NCBI GenBank assembly: GCA_013146195.2
Contig: CM028377.1
Span: 67,119,501-67,183,500, forward strand
DNA: 64,000 nt
Source: Codonopsis lanceolata
Taxonomy: Eukaryota; Streptophyta; Magnoliopsida; Asterales; Campanulaceae
Direction of reading: 5' to 3'
The notes under the pieces were generated by a model, which saw nothing but the letters and a program-made list of their open reading frames with translations, was not told the DNA's origin and did not search any database. The first letter of the stretch is position 1; every line of letters starts with the position of its first letter. Below are positions 22,974 through 34,669 of this stretch, piece after piece. Both the position numbers and the translations under genes were made by a program.

Positions 22974-23913
22974 TCAGATTTCTTTCTTTAAAAAAAATCA
23001 CCCAAGTGTTTCTAGAGAAGTCATCCACACATGTAAAGGTGTATTTTTTTCTACCTAAACTCTCTACCTCAATGGGACCCATGAGATCAAGATGAATCAT
23101 CTCTAGACACCCAGATGTGGAACATTGTGTTATGGGAAGATGAGATGACTTAGTTTGTTTACCTTTTTTGGCAAGGGCACATACTTGTGTATAATTCTTT
23201 TCCAAGTTTGGCAATCCTTTTACAAGATCATGTTTCACAAGCTCATGGAGCTTACTTAAAACTCATATGTCCAAGTTTCGATGCCAAAGATCCAGAACAT
23301 CAAGACTAGCTTTTTGGCATGATTGGCTATTGTTGAACATATAACAATTGCTCCGATGACCTTGTACTGTCAAGACATTTGTTAGTTTGATCAAAACTTC
23401 ACAAGAATTTTTATCAAACCTTACCTCAAGGTCATCATCACACAATTGACTTATACTTATCAAATTTGTTTAAAGTCCTTCCACATGATAAACATTTGTG
23501 AGATTTCGAAGGCCTTCAACATTCAATGTTCCTTTGTCAATTATCTTGCCTTTGGCACCACCACCATAGGTCACTGAACCACCATTGATGCTCACATAAT
23601 CTTTCAAATTCTCAACTGAACCTGTCATATGTCTAGAGCACCCACTCGCCAAAGTACCATGACCCAAAGAATATGAGATTTTTGTGGAAGTGAAAGTAAC
23701 ATTGCACATCTCATCATCAGACATTGAAGCACTAGGACATATGTCAAATGGTTCACAATATTTGGCTTTACACTTGTCATTACAGGTTTTGGGAACCCAC
23801 ATCTGTTTAAAAACTTTAGGCTGATTATTCTGAGAGTGAGATTTCTGATGTGACTTCGGATGAGGCTTCCAATGTGACTTCCAATGTTGCCGCATTAGGC
23901 TACGCTGTTGCAT
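22974..23913 (-). pseudogene. pol: Sirevirus B pol: protease, GAG-pre-integrase, integrase start
   Basis: Seen on the minus strand: LASGCSRHMTG and NGGSVTYGGGAKGKI (copia protease region; the usual D-S-G is replaced by A-S-G), then VYHVEGL, a stop, ISISQLCDDDLEVRFDKN, CxVLIK and LWHRN (pre-integrase zinc region). QCSTSGCLEMIHLDLMGPIE and CVDDFSRNTWVIFFKE (first catalytic Asp) follow, running into the gap. Single stops at about 23470 and 23263 break it. The rest of pol is not in the assembly. Confidence 0.8.
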
Positions 23914-25757
23914 TGGTCGCCTCCCCTATACGATGTTGCATCTGATTTTTTTGCCAAGAAGACCTTCCTAACTTCATCATCATATATAGCCTTTTTCAGA
24001 AAACAAAAAGGTTGTATATGTCCAGGCTTATGGCAGAAGTGACAAACAAAGTTTTTCTTTCTTGTTTTTGGCTTTTCGAAGAAATCATGTTTTTGAAAAG
24101 TTTGAGCAGTCTGTTTAGTTCCAGATGTTCCTTCTCATTCTCTCACAAACACTTTTGGAACAAAACCAATACCTGCCTTGGATGTGCTACCTGAATTTAG
24201 CATCTCATCCATTTTATGTTGGCTTGAATTCCATTTGGCAATGGTTTCTTTTGCTTGAATGAGCTGCTCCTTCAAATCTTCAATCTCAACATCCTTTTTG
24301 CTCAGCAAGCTTTCCAACCTTACTATGCAATCTTTCTGATCTTCATTGGCCTTTTTCAACAACTCATTTGCCTTACCAAGCAATGTAACTTGGTGAGCTC
24401 GTTTCTCCCAATCTTTGTACAGTTCCTTATACCCTTCCAGCAAGTCAGACTCTGAATCTCCACCATCTTCTGGGATTGTGGAGTTAAAACGTAAGAGATC
24501 GCCCCTCAAGTTTTCGCCATTGTATCTCGCTGACGCCGACGACTTCGGATGCAATGCCGCATTGGGTGTCACATTGGTGAAGAACCTCGCACTCTTCGCC
24601 AGAATCATAAACAAGAAGTGAGTGATAAGATTACCTGGATCTTCTCCATCACTATCACTCAGAGTTGCTGAAAAATTCAAACCCTTTTTCCTTAGAGTAT
24701 TTTCACATTGGTTAGCATAATGACCATAACCTTGACATTCTCTACATTGAATTGAATCAATGTTCTTACCATTGTAGGATGATTTCGAAGCAAAGGGGTT
24801 TGTGAAAGGCTTTTCTGGGGTTTGGAATGAATTTTCCTTGGGAACAAATTTTCCAGAATCAGGTTTAAAATTGTTTTTAGAGCTTGATGATGGAGTTATA
24901 TTTTGACTCTTATTTTTCAAAAACTTTCTGAATTTGGTAGTCAAAAGAGCAATAGATTCTTCTCCAAAATCAGACTCATCAATATCCTTTTGAATTTAAA
25001 GCAAGTCAGATGAGATATCAATGGGAGCAGGCATAGCAATATTTTTCACAATAGGTGTAGAAGATGATGAAGCCCCTTTGCCTTTTTGTTTTATTTGATC
25101 ATTTAGGTTCAATTCAAAGTTTTGAAGAATACCAGCCAATCTTTCAAAACTCATCTTGTCAATATCATGTGCTTCCTCAATAGCACATATCTTGACATTG
25201 AACCTTTCAGGAAAAATTCTCATCATCTTGCTGACAAGACGCTCATTAGTGATGGGATCTCCTAAAGCAAGTGCAAAATTAATTATGTCAAGAAGTCTAC
25301 CATAATATGTCATAATGTCTTCAGAGTCATGCATTCTTGTATTCTCAAATTGTATGGTGAGCATTCTTAACATAGAGGCACGAACACTTGCAGGTCCTTC
25401 ACACAAAGTCTGAAGGGCCACCTAAACATCTTTAGCAGATTCATAGTTGGCAATTACTCTAAAACTATTAGCATATAAGGCTTTATAAATAGTAGACAAA
25501 GCTTTTGAATTAAAGGATGCAGTATTCCTATCTTCATTGGTCCATTCAGATTCTTTGGTGACCTTGACATCACCATCTGAATCTGTTGTTTTAGGAGGAC
25601 TCCATCCATTCAAAACAGCAAGCCACACTCTTTCATCAATTGATTTGTTGAAGATGCGCATCTTGACTTTCCAAATAGAGTAGTTGGCATTAGTAAGAGT
25701 AGGAGGGCGAACAACGTTCTCATAATGAGAATCCATCATGGCTATAACCAGAATCAA
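23914..25757 (-). pseudogene. gag: Sirevirus B gag with two zinc knuckles
   Basis: Nucleocapsid precursor. Seen on the minus strand: PPTLTNANYSIWKVKMRIF and SIDERVWLAVLNGW, then a TAG at about 25422 that replaces a Trp of the AKDVW motif, and LQTLCEGPASVRASMLRMLT and FENTRMHDSEDI. The first knuckle is CRECQGYGHYANQC at about 24750 (C-x2-C-x4-H-x4-C). A long coiled-coil follows (ELYKDWEKRAHQV..., 24430-24230), and a second knuckle CHFCHKPGHIQPFC is at about 24040. Two knuckles and the coiled coil are typical of the large Sirevirus Gag. Stops at 25422, 24996 and 24135 disable it. Confidence 0.8.
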
Positions 25758-25779
25758 CTCTTAGTGATATCAAGAGAAG

Positions 25780-25791
25780 GCTCTGATACCA
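25780..25791 (-). other. Primer-binding site of Sirevirus B
   Basis: TGGTATCAGAGC on the minus strand, two bases after the LTR end CTTTCA. Confidence 0.85.
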
Positions 25792-25793
25792 AT

Positions 25794-26680
25794 TGAAAGA
25801 ACACAATAGCACGGATTCTCAAGAGAAACCAAAGTGATTTCCAATGTAGCTGTGATTGTAGCTACAATGGGAATCACAATGAACAACAAAGAATAGTAGC
25901 AGCGGAAGTATAACACAAAACAGAAGAACTGAACACAAGGTTTACCAAAAACAATCTACAAGATAATACTTGTAGACCTAGCCTCAAAGCCACAAAGATT
26001 TCACTAAAAGAATAATCGTTTTACACAAAAATACTTGTGATATCACTAACAAAATATTCTCACAAGACAATGAATCTTGGAGAACAAAAAACCCATATAA
26101 ACAAGTTAAACAAAACGTGGGAAGAAACAAAATCAGTTTCCTTTAAACTAAACAGGAAGACAAAGCAGTTTTCAGATCTTCAATGTGATTGCTGATGTTA
26201 TAACATCACCAGCAACAGGCAAACAACAATCTTCTGGTCTGAAAACAGCTTCTCTATCTCTAAGCTTCTGAACTCAGCTTTATGTCTTTATGTTCTCTCT
26301 CACAAGCTCTGCCGAACCCGTATCCTTGCTCCTTAATATATAGCTGTGCGATATCCTACACAACACGCAAAAAAGAGACCAACTACTACAAGGAAAAGGA
26401 TTAGTAATAAGAGAATATTAACAACCTACCAATCTTGTAAGATTTTGTTACCAAATATGAAAGAAGTCAAGAATCTTGGTTTGACTAGGATTTATGCTAA
26501 AATTTTGTTACCAAATATGATGCACCCGAAATCTAGTAAAAAATTATGCTACCCAAAATACCAAAACTAAATCTAATAAAAGATACTAAATCCTAAATAA
26601 ACACAAACTTAACAAAAATCATATTTTAACCAAGAACGGTGAAACAAGTAAAAATAAGCATGGCCTATTTTACCCTTACA
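25794..26680 (-). repeat. 5' LTR of Sirevirus B (887 bp)
   Basis: In plus-strand reading it runs TGAAAGAACACAATAGCACG to CCCTTACA. On the minus strand it starts TGTAAGGGTAAAATAGG, immediately after coding sequence of another copia gag. This marks the insertion point and fixes the border. The 3' LTR is not in the window. Confidence 0.75.
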
Positions 26681-26986
26681 ATCTTCATCCATATACTTAG
26701 ACTCTAGGGAATTCCATAGTTCCTTGGTAGACTCAACATTTTGGTAAATATCAAATAGAGAATCAGACATACCGTTAAGAATGTGGCCTCTACAGATGTG
26801 GTCATCATTCTCCCACTTGCTCCTCTTCCACAGATCTTCCACAGCCCCATCATCCATTGCTTCCGGCATAGGAGTATTCAACACATATACCACCTTCAAA
26901 GTCGTAAACAAGAAATGCATCTTCTTCTGCCACCGACGAAAATCAACCCCTTCAAACTTCTCCAGTTTCCCGAAATTTGTAGTCAT
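26681..26986 (-). pseudogene. gag: Copia gag fragment interrupted by Sirevirus B
   Basis: It reads MTTNFGKLEKFEGVDFRRWQ, then KKMHFLFTTLKVVYVLNTPM, CRGHILNGMSDSLFDIYQN and ELWNSLESKYMDED, a conserved gag N-terminal block of a common plant copia family (Tnt1/Ale-like). The homology stops at the Glu-Asp where the Sirevirus B LTR begins. The remainder must lie on the far side of Sirevirus B and is not visible. Confidence 0.8.
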
Positions 26987-27661
26987 TTATTTCACACTCG
27001 ACATTGTAAAACAGTAAAATATAATTCTTGCAGATTGTTGGGAACTTTAGATGCAGCAATGTCGAACACAAAAACCTGGATATATTGTAGAATCATGCAC
27101 CGAGCACTTTCCTACAAGAATTATTCGACCCTATCAAATGCTTTAGGTTACACGAATATTCTTGTGGGATAAGACTACGATTGCCCTTTTGTTCTGGCAC
27201 TAAAGCAGGAGACTACTGTTGGAGTATTCTATCAATCATCACCAAAAACGAAGATGATGGAACTATTATATAGTATATATGCGTCCCTTGCAGATAATTA
27301 AGTTTCCTTTCAAATGGTTGTATCCCTTGCAGACAGTCACCAAAATAACTGCTAGGAAAACTGTCACAACCGCCAGGATTATTCGTTAAGAAAACGATAA
27401 ATCAAAAGGAAACAAAACACTTGATTATTAACACCCATAAGCCCATAAAACTTATGTGAATGTGCACTCCGCACCCCCAGATTCACAATATAGTATTCCC
27501 GAGCTCACCCATCTTCAAAACATAAACCCTGACTATACCAAATGACCAATGATTTTACTTAAACCATCAATAGCGGAAGTAGGGAATAACGAGGATGATT
27601 AAAATTAACGAACAGCCAGCGGTTTCTAGAAAGGAAAAATGCTAGACACAGTTGCCGCCGT
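26987..27661. other. Unresolved region upstream of copia gag
   Basis: It probably holds the leader and LTR of the minus-strand copia fragment. A possible LTR end (TGTTGGGAAC, plus reading) is at 27036. No convincing primer site and no second border were found. A TCCCTTGCAGA motif occurs twice (about 27287 and 27328). No coding content was seen. Confidence 0.35.
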
Positions 27662-28081
27662 GTGCAAAGTACAAGAGTAGAAGAAACGATGACGAGGGAG
27701 GCAGCCATGGTGGATACCCGGGTTAAGAAGAAAACAAAGATGGAGGTGCGAGAGAAGGATGAGGGGCTAGGAGAGAGAGGGTTCGGGTGGTGGATGATAG
27801 ATGAGGGAGGATTACGACGGAGGATAGGTGGAGGAGGGTTTAGGAACATGAACAAATATATGCCCATGAAAGCTTCCAAAGAATCTGCTATAGAAGCAAG
27901 GAATTTAGCTATTGAACAAGCAAAAAATGTTGAAGCTGAGAACAAAAGATTGCAACTTGAAAATGTTACCCTATCTATGCAGCTCATTGAAGCAAAGAAC
28001 ATGAAAGTCACTCAAGATGCTCAGGACAATCAATCTCACATCAACCAAGTCAAGGAGCCAACAAATATGAGTAAGTATTAG
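27662..28081 (+). pseudogene. Coiled-coil tail of a plus-strand Sirevirus env-like protein (tentative)
   Basis: An open frame of 139 codons. The first half is low-complexity Arg/Gly/Lys-rich and may be unrelated. The second half (27870-28081) is a clear heptad-type coiled coil, with EARNLAIEQAKNVEAENKRL and QLENVTLSMQLIEAKNM. It ends 350 bp before a polypurine tract and a Sirevirus-like LTR in the same orientation, where the C-terminal coiled coil of an env-like protein is expected. The call rests mostly on that position. Confidence 0.4.
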
Positions 28082-28433
28082 TTTCTTTTTCTTGTTAAAA
28101 TTTCTTTTTGAAAACTTGTAAATTTAAACAGCTTGTTTGAAATTCAGTTGGTAATTTATGTATTCTCAATTATTCCTCATATACTATCCGTTTGCATGAA
28201 AGTATGAACGTTTTAACTTGTCTAAGTTTCATTTCATGTATTTGTTATGACTGTTAAAAAAATCAAGTACATTCTCTCTTAAACTATATCAACCTATCTG
28301 CACTTCGTTTCTTTACCCTGATAGGACTTCATGTAAATTCAGTTAGGACATGCTACTTTATAAATCATATTATTACTAACTCGAATATATAGATTGTTGT
28401 TGTTAAAAACATCTTAGGGTAACAGCCACAACC

Positions 28434-28447
28434 AAATAAGAGGAGAT
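28434..28447 (+). other. Polypurine tract of plus-strand Sirevirus C
   Basis: AAATAAGAGGAGAT directly before TGTTGGATATTG, the same kind of signal as at 8985-8973 on the other strand. Confidence 0.65.
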
Positions 28448-29538
28448 TGTTGGATATTGTAAATTTGCTTGTAGCCGAATTCTAGTACTTACAAATTTGT
28501 ATAAGGGGTATGCGTACCAATTAGGTGGCAATGATCTTTAAAACTCAAGTTGTGGCTAGACTACCTTGGAATACCTTGAAGACTGCTGCTATAAAGAACA
28601 AGCAGATTTCAACCGGAAATCAGTTGCTTGAACCTAGTTGAATTGCTTTAAAGAAAGTTGACTAATTTCAGTGCACATGGGTCTATTTGTCCTTGTTTCT
28701 ATTTTAGGAATAGTCCCAGACTTCGTACCATGTTTGCAACTTTGTCCTGCCCTTTTATAGCAAAAACAACCTTGCAATAAGTTTTAGGGTCATTCGTACA
28801 TAAGATGAGGATCCAACAAGTTTTAGCATTTAATGCATTCAAAATGCATTTAATGTCTGAATTTCTTCCCGTTGTGAATTCAGATCATAAGCTCAATGGA
28901 AAATAAAGCTCCCCCACAACTATATAAGCAGCATTTGAGGACTTGATAAAAATCAACACTTATCGCATTTACTGAAGCTTTAACTACTCAAATCGTTTGG
29001 TCTTAAGTGTTCTATATACTTCAAAGCATTCAATACTTGGAAGAGCTTGATCATCTGGACATTATTCCATTTGCTCTCTCCAGTATTCAATAGAGTCTAG
29101 ACCTCAGAGCACAAGTATGATAAACTCTGTTTACAAATTATCATACTCCCAAAGAAACACTTAGGTCAAAGGTATTTTTGTACATGATCCATTAGTGATC
29201 ATATGTAATCACTTTAGTGGAAAAAATAATGAACATTTCTAAATCCAAGATTTACCATCTTGGTGGTGGACGTAGCAAAACAATTTTGTGAACCACTTCA
29301 GATACTCTTGTCTTCTTACTACTGCCAACTTCCTTTATTTACTTCCTAGTCTTATTCAACATCATTGCAAAGGAGCATATATTATATCTGTTGAATTGCC
29401 TATTTAATTCCTTAACATTTTCCTCAACAAAACATAGTAGATTTTGTTGAATCTACTATCCCTTTTCAAACACAATTTTATAACGTAAAAAGACTATTCA
29501 ACCCCCCTTCTAGCCTATTTTGAGCCACTGGGCAAACA
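28448..29538 (+). repeat. 3' LTR of Sirevirus C (about 1.09 kb)
   Basis: It starts TGTTGGATATTG after the polypurine tract and ends near GGGCAAACA. It contains TTGGTGGTGGACGTAGCA followed by GTGAACC and, near the end, ATTCAACCCCCCTTCTAGCC. Both blocks match the reverse complement of the Sirevirus A LTR (about 7975-8020 and 7710-7740). The exact 3' border is uncertain by a few bases. No target duplication can be tested because the body of the element is missing. Confidence 0.7.
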
Positions 29539-29698
29539 AGTCATACAAAGGGAAACAGAAGAACATGTAATTATTCATAGTAGTGGGTAATTGAAAATAA
29601 TGGATTAATAATAAACTTTATATTTATTTTTGGAAGGTTATATATTCATATCATACGAAATAAATTAACTAAAGATAACACACTTCGTTAACGTTAAT

Positions 29699-30900
29699 AT
29701 GCAACATTTTGGTCGTCAAGAAGAAACTTCAAATATCGCACCTCCTCAAAATATTTACCAAATGCCTCAGCAGGTCTTAGGAATGAACTCAGCTGCACCA
29801 AATCCCAAAAATATATACCATGCTTCGGCTCCACCCCTCGCAAAAGTGGAGACAGATGTTGAGAACCTCAAAGAACTAATACTCAAAGTTCTTAACCAAG
29901 GAGCATTTTCTACACGGTCATTGACACTACAACCTTCAGCTATGTTGCCGTCAAAGTTTAAAATGCCTGCATAAAGAAGTTTGATGGGACTGGATGCCAT
30001 ATCTCCCACTTAAAATCTTACTCTACCGCTATGTAGTAGAGGGGAGTTAGCTTCGAAGCTATGGCTTCAAATTTCCATCTAACCTTAGTAGGAGCAGCTA
30101 AGCAATGGTTAATGCTGACAAACAGTAGTACTATGGGTACTTGGGATCAAATCACTGGGGAATTCCAAATGAGATGCAAAGAAAATAGTAGTTCTGAGAA
30201 TAAAAGGGAACTTGAGGCATGCATCCAAAGGGAAAAAGAAAGTTGTGCAGACTTTGCAGCCAGGTGGAAGAAGAAAATAGCCCAAACACTAGATAGACCC
30301 GATCCGGTTGAATCAACCAGGATGTTTATAAAAAATCTCCAACCCATCTACTTGGAACACATGAGGTACCTCCCTTATGGAAACTTCAATGCCATAGTGG
30401 AAGTAGCAATTCGCATCGACGAAGATATACGCACTGTGCATTTAAAGGTCAATACACCTCCTAGTTCATTCTGTTACACCAAAGGAAAAGCAGCAGCATC
30501 ATGGGCAGCTGTCCACATGGTAGGAAACATGCCAACAATATCACCAACAAACTTCTCTACTCAAAACTATGGCACTGTACCATGGTCCTATGGAGCAGAT
30601 AGATCCATCAATACAACTAGTGGAAGTAACGGTCCAAACATAAACTTCAAAAGACCAAATAGAGGAAATAGGCATTACGACGAACTCCAAGCTCCCATAT
30701 CTCTAATACTGCAAGGGCTAATGGCACAAGGAGTACTGAAGCCATTAGAAAACTACAGGCCGTCGAATCCTCTGCCTAACACATGGAATCACGCCTAGTT
30801 CTGTGAATACCATCGCTACAGTGCTCATCTTACTGACAAGTGTTACCTACTAAAAAATGTAATCCAAGATCTTATTGATGATTAAGTCATCGAGAAACCT
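29699..30900 (+). pseudogene. gag: Gag of Tat-lineage element B
   Basis: Same gene as at 2059-1 on the other strand. Seen: VETDVENLKELILKVLNQGA and TLQPSAMLPSKFKMP, a frameshift and stop at 29972, then from 30061 MASNFHLTLVGAAKQWLMLT, TMGTWDQITGEF and IKNLQPIYLEHMRYLPYGNF, and a Gly/Asn-rich part. After a stop at 30796 there is CEYHRYSAHLTDKC (knuckle-like, C-x3-H-x5-H-x4-C) and LKNVIQDLIDD. No LTR or primer site is found upstream within 160 bp, so the 5' end of the element is missing. Confidence 0.85.
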
Positions 30901-31307
30901 CACCCTAGGCCCAATGTAGTTAATAACCCACTACCTCAAATCAACATGATTGAGATCAATGAAGAAAGCTGTTTACCCACTGAATTTGAAAGGAATGAAA
31001 AGATGTTGCCTTACATTGTTGTTCCTCTCTTTCTACAAAAGGAGCTTAGCTATAACATGTTCTCTTGGAACATTGTCATAGGGAACAATCAAGCTACGCT
31101 TCAGTAAAAAAGTAGCACTAAGAAAACCAATTGGATCGACGGAGATGTCAGTCACCTCACTAGGTCTAGTCAAGCATATCAACCCAACCAAGAAAATAGT
31201 GACCACTCTGGGAAAGATAAAGAAGTGGACACTTGGGCTAAAAGTATGGAAGATACCCTACTAGCTCAAATGAAGAAAACCCAAGCCAATATATCCATCT
31301 GGGCTAA

Positions 31308-31604
31308 TTGTGTGCTTTTAAAAACCATCGTGACATACTGGCCAAATCTTTCAGCCAAGCAGTCATCCCCATTGAAACATCTCCTGGCTATCTGATCGAG
31401 ATGATAGGCAATATACATTTTGGGAATGTGATCATGTTCAATGATTTCGATCTACCAAAGGAAGGAATCAATCACATTGATGCTCTTCACATCATTGTAA
31501 GGGTCATGGAAAAAAGGGTTCCTCAGGTCTTGATAGACAATGGCTCGTCTCTGAATATGTGTCCTACAAGCACGTTAGCAAAATTGAGATCAAAGATCTC
31601 ATAA
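31308..31604 (+). pseudogene. Aspartic protease region of Tat element B
   Basis: It processes the Gag-Pol polyprotein in active elements. Seen: GNVIMFNDFDLPKEGINHID and ALHIIVRVMEKRVPQ, then VLIDNGSSLNMCPTSTL, the protease active-site motif of the Tat lineage (D-N-G-S in the position of D-T/S-G). The C-terminal flap and strand region continues in broken frames to about 31900. Confidence 0.75.
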
Positions 31605-32919
31605 TTAACTCCTTCATCATAGACAGTAAAGGCATACGACAACACAAGTCGGTGTGTCCTAGGAGTGGTAACTTTGAAGATGACAATTGGCCTGCTAACT
31701 ATGCCAATTGAATTCAGGTCCTAGATATTCCTGCCACCTTCAGTTTATTATCGGGACATCCATGGATCCATGCGGTGAAAGGGATAGCTTTTTAGCTGCA
31801 CCAACGTGTCAAGTTCATCCACGATGATCACATAGTGTCCTAAGTGGCTTTGAAGTCATCCCTTAAGCCAGAGTCAACGCAATTAAATTTGGGCGAGAGA
31901 CGGACATTACTGGAAAGAAACCCACAGTCTTCGGAGATATGGTACCATTAAACATGCTCAGAAAAATAAACTATATGTCTGGTTTGGGTCTTGACATAAA
32001 TCAACAGGGGCTGATCAATTTAGTCCAAGATGAAATCAAAGAATATATTCCTCCATTTGGTTTAGGATACAAACCTACACTAGCCGAGTTAAAAGCTGTC
32101 ATGAGAGAAAAACGTGAAAAGAATAAGGCAGAACGTGAAAAGCAACCTTACAAGGATCCTCTTCTACATCCATACAGAAAGACCCTCAATGGATACTTTG
32201 TAAAAAAAGGCAAAACAGATACCTATCTCATGTTTCCAGAACCGTGGATAGACCGAAACGGTAAAAGACGCCCTGGTTGAGAAATATTCGAAAATGTTAG
32301 TCTTGCCACCAACGAAATGGAAAAGGTTATCATGGAACCCCACAACCCCACATATAAAACAATGATAGTCGAGAATACTTGGACTATATACCAAGATGAT
32401 TGTGCCTTGGCTTTATTCGGTAGTGACTTCATGGAGGATAGTTTTTTGGGTATGATTGATGGAGGAACTAGCTATGAAGAGCTCCCAGCTGAATTTGTAG
32501 CTATTACTGATAGTCCATTTCAAAACTGGTACACAACTACTGGTCCGCTCCTGACAATGGCATACTTAGTGGATCACTTAGGATGCACCCTTCCCCATGT
32601 TTTCCTTTTTTCCTCGGACTGGTCACCTACTAGCCCACTTCATAAAATTTAGGACCTTAATCCAGGACCTCAATAAAATAGCCAACAATGTAACCCTGAT
32701 TAATAATAAAAATCTTGATGTCTTCGTGTATTCCTTGTTTGCACATGCGTTAAAAAATGAATTAACAGAATTAAATGAAAACAAAATAGAACCAGCTAAT
32801 AATGAGTTATTTAACAAAATGGACCAAAAAGATAAGGAATATTTTAAAGAGCTCGCTAAGTTGGTCAAGCAACGAGAGGAGAATAGACAACGGCATCAGA
32901 AGAAGACTTGTCCACTATC
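31605..32919 (+). pseudogene. Tat element B pol linker between protease and RT
   Basis: The frame at 31939-32280 has YMSGLGLDINQQG and PPFGLGYKPT, glycine-rich signatures seen at this position in Tat polyproteins and reminiscent of a G-patch. A Lys/Glu-rich helix follows. The frame at 32317-32590 (TYKTMIVENTWTIYQDDCAL) belongs to the same linker. From 32640 to 32890 there is a Leu/Asn/Lys-rich helical stretch I do not recognise, more AT-rich than its surroundings. Confidence 0.55.
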
Positions 32920-34200
32920 AATTTGAGGCTGAACAGTGAGATCAGAGAGGTCAAGTTTGGCAGTTATCTTCAGGGGGTTAGAAAGAGTAGCATTGATCAG
33001 TCTACTCAAAGAGTTTTCAGATGTATTCACATGGTCTTACGAAGACATGTCTGGTTTGGATCCAGCGATTGTAGAACATCGGATTCCTACATAGTAAGAT
33101 GTTAAACTAGTTAAGAAGAAGCTCCATAGAATTAAGCCAGAATGGTCACTAAAAGTGAAATAAGAAATCATGAAGCAACTACACATCAAATTTATTCGAA
33201 TGGTTGAATATCCGATTTGGCTATCAAATATAGTGACAGTGCCAAAACTTAATGGAAAGGTTCGGATCTACCTAGACTTCTGCGACCTCAACAAGGCATC
33301 TCCCAAAGACGACTTCCCTCTACCCAACATTGATATTGTGGTAGACGTTGTACTGTCATGCCATTCGGGTTAAAGAATGTTGGGGCTACCTACCAAAGAG
33401 CTGCCACTACTCTCTTCCAACGATTGTAGAACATCAGATTCCTACATACTAATATGTTAAACCAGTTAAGCAGAAGCTCTGCATAATTAAGCCAGAATGG
33501 TCACTAAAAGTGAAAGAAGAAATCATGAAGCTACTACACGTCAAATTTATTCGAGTGGTTGAATATCCGATTTAGCTATCAAATATAGTGACAGTGCCAA
33601 AACTTAATGGAAAGGTTCGGATCTACATAGACTTCCGCGACCTCAACAAGTCATCCCCCAAAGACGACTTCCCTCTACCCAACATTATTATTGTGGTAGA
33701 CGTTGTACTGTCATGCCATTCGGGTTAAAGAATGCTGAGGCTACCTACCAAAGAGCTGCTACTACTCTCTTCCATTACATGATACATAAAGAAGTCAAAG
33801 TGTATGTGGATGACATGATTGTTCATTCTGACGATTCAAATGGCACCCATATCAAAGACCTTTGAAAATTCTTCGAAGGGTTAAGGAAACACCAAATGAA
33901 GCTCAACCCAACAAAATGCACATTCGGAGTCACCAAAGGCAAAGCCTTAGGGATTATGGTAACCGAGCAAGAAATTGAAATAAAACCTACTAAAGTAAAA
34001 ACTATCATAGACATGCCACAGGCAAGGACTCCAACAAAGGTTAAGGGTTTCCTCGGTCTACTACAATATATCAGTCGCTTCATCAGGTAGCTGACATCTA
34101 TGTATGAGCCACTATTCAAGCTCTTGAAAAAGGACATTGATCGGGTATGGGATTAAGAATGCCAGCTTGCTTTTGAAAAATTCAAGGAATACCTTGTTAA
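32920..34200 (+). pseudogene. pol: Reverse transcriptase of Tat element B with internal duplication
   Basis: Seen: an entry with SDVFTWSYEDMSGLDPAIVE (about 33013-33072), then WSLKVK, IKFIRMVEYPIWLSNIV, LNGKVRIY and DFCDLNKASPKDDFPLPNID (fingers). Sequence then jumps to MPFGLKN.GATYQRAATTLF. The palm block that carries the first catalytic Asp is absent. This whole 355-bp piece is present twice in tandem (33066-33420 and 33421-33774). After the second copy come VYVDDMIVHSDDSNGTHIK (YVDD active site) and thumb sequence with KLNPTKCTFGV and GFLGLLQYISRFIR. Many stops; not functional. Confidence 0.85.
33066..33774 (+). repeat. Tandem duplication of 355 bp inside RT
   Basis: Both copies start CGATTGTAGAACATC and end CTCTCTTCCA, with about 95% identity by eye. 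Both lack the same palm segment, so the deletion came first. Confidence 0.9.
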
Positions 34201-34207
34201 CCCGCCA

Positions 34208-34610
34208 GTGCTAGCACCTCCTTATATTCACAAATCTCTCCTGCTATACATAATTGTCATAGACACTGCTGTATGGGCTATGCTTGCACAAGAAAAGGAA
34301 GAGTCCTATGCTAAAAATGTCATTTATTTCATAAGCAATAAGTTACAAGGCAGTGAGCTCAACTACTCAGCCTTAGAGAAAAGTTGTACTTGTCTAGTAT
34401 GTGCAACACAGAGACTCAATACCAACTGGCAAGCTCGGTCCATCAAAGTAATCTCCAGAATGGACACAATGAAATACATCTTCGGAATGCCATCACTCTC
34501 CAATCGGCTGGTTAAATGGTCATTCTTACTCAATGAGTTTGACATCACATACGTCATACGCATATCTATCAAAGGAAGTGTGATCGCAGATCATCTAGCT
34601 GATTTACCAT
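34208..34610 (+). pseudogene. Ty3-type RNase H of Tat element B
   Basis: Seen: KSLLLYIIVIDTAVWAMLAQ (the D in VID.A is the expected first catalytic position), then AKNVIYFISNKLQGSELNYS and ALEKSCTCLVCATQRL, the standard Ty3 RNase H signature. FGMPSLSNRLVKWSFLLNEF and DITYVIRISIKGSVIADHLA follow. This domain is followed by a second RNase H. Confidence 0.8.
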
Positions 34611-34669
34611 TAGAATCAGAAGATGCTACAGAACCAAATTTCCGAGATAAAGGTGTCCTTGAAATTATA

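Noticed and set aside
27036..27545. LTR of the copia gag fragment
   Set aside because: Only one plausible end; no primer site next to it and no matching second border, so it is left as unresolved.
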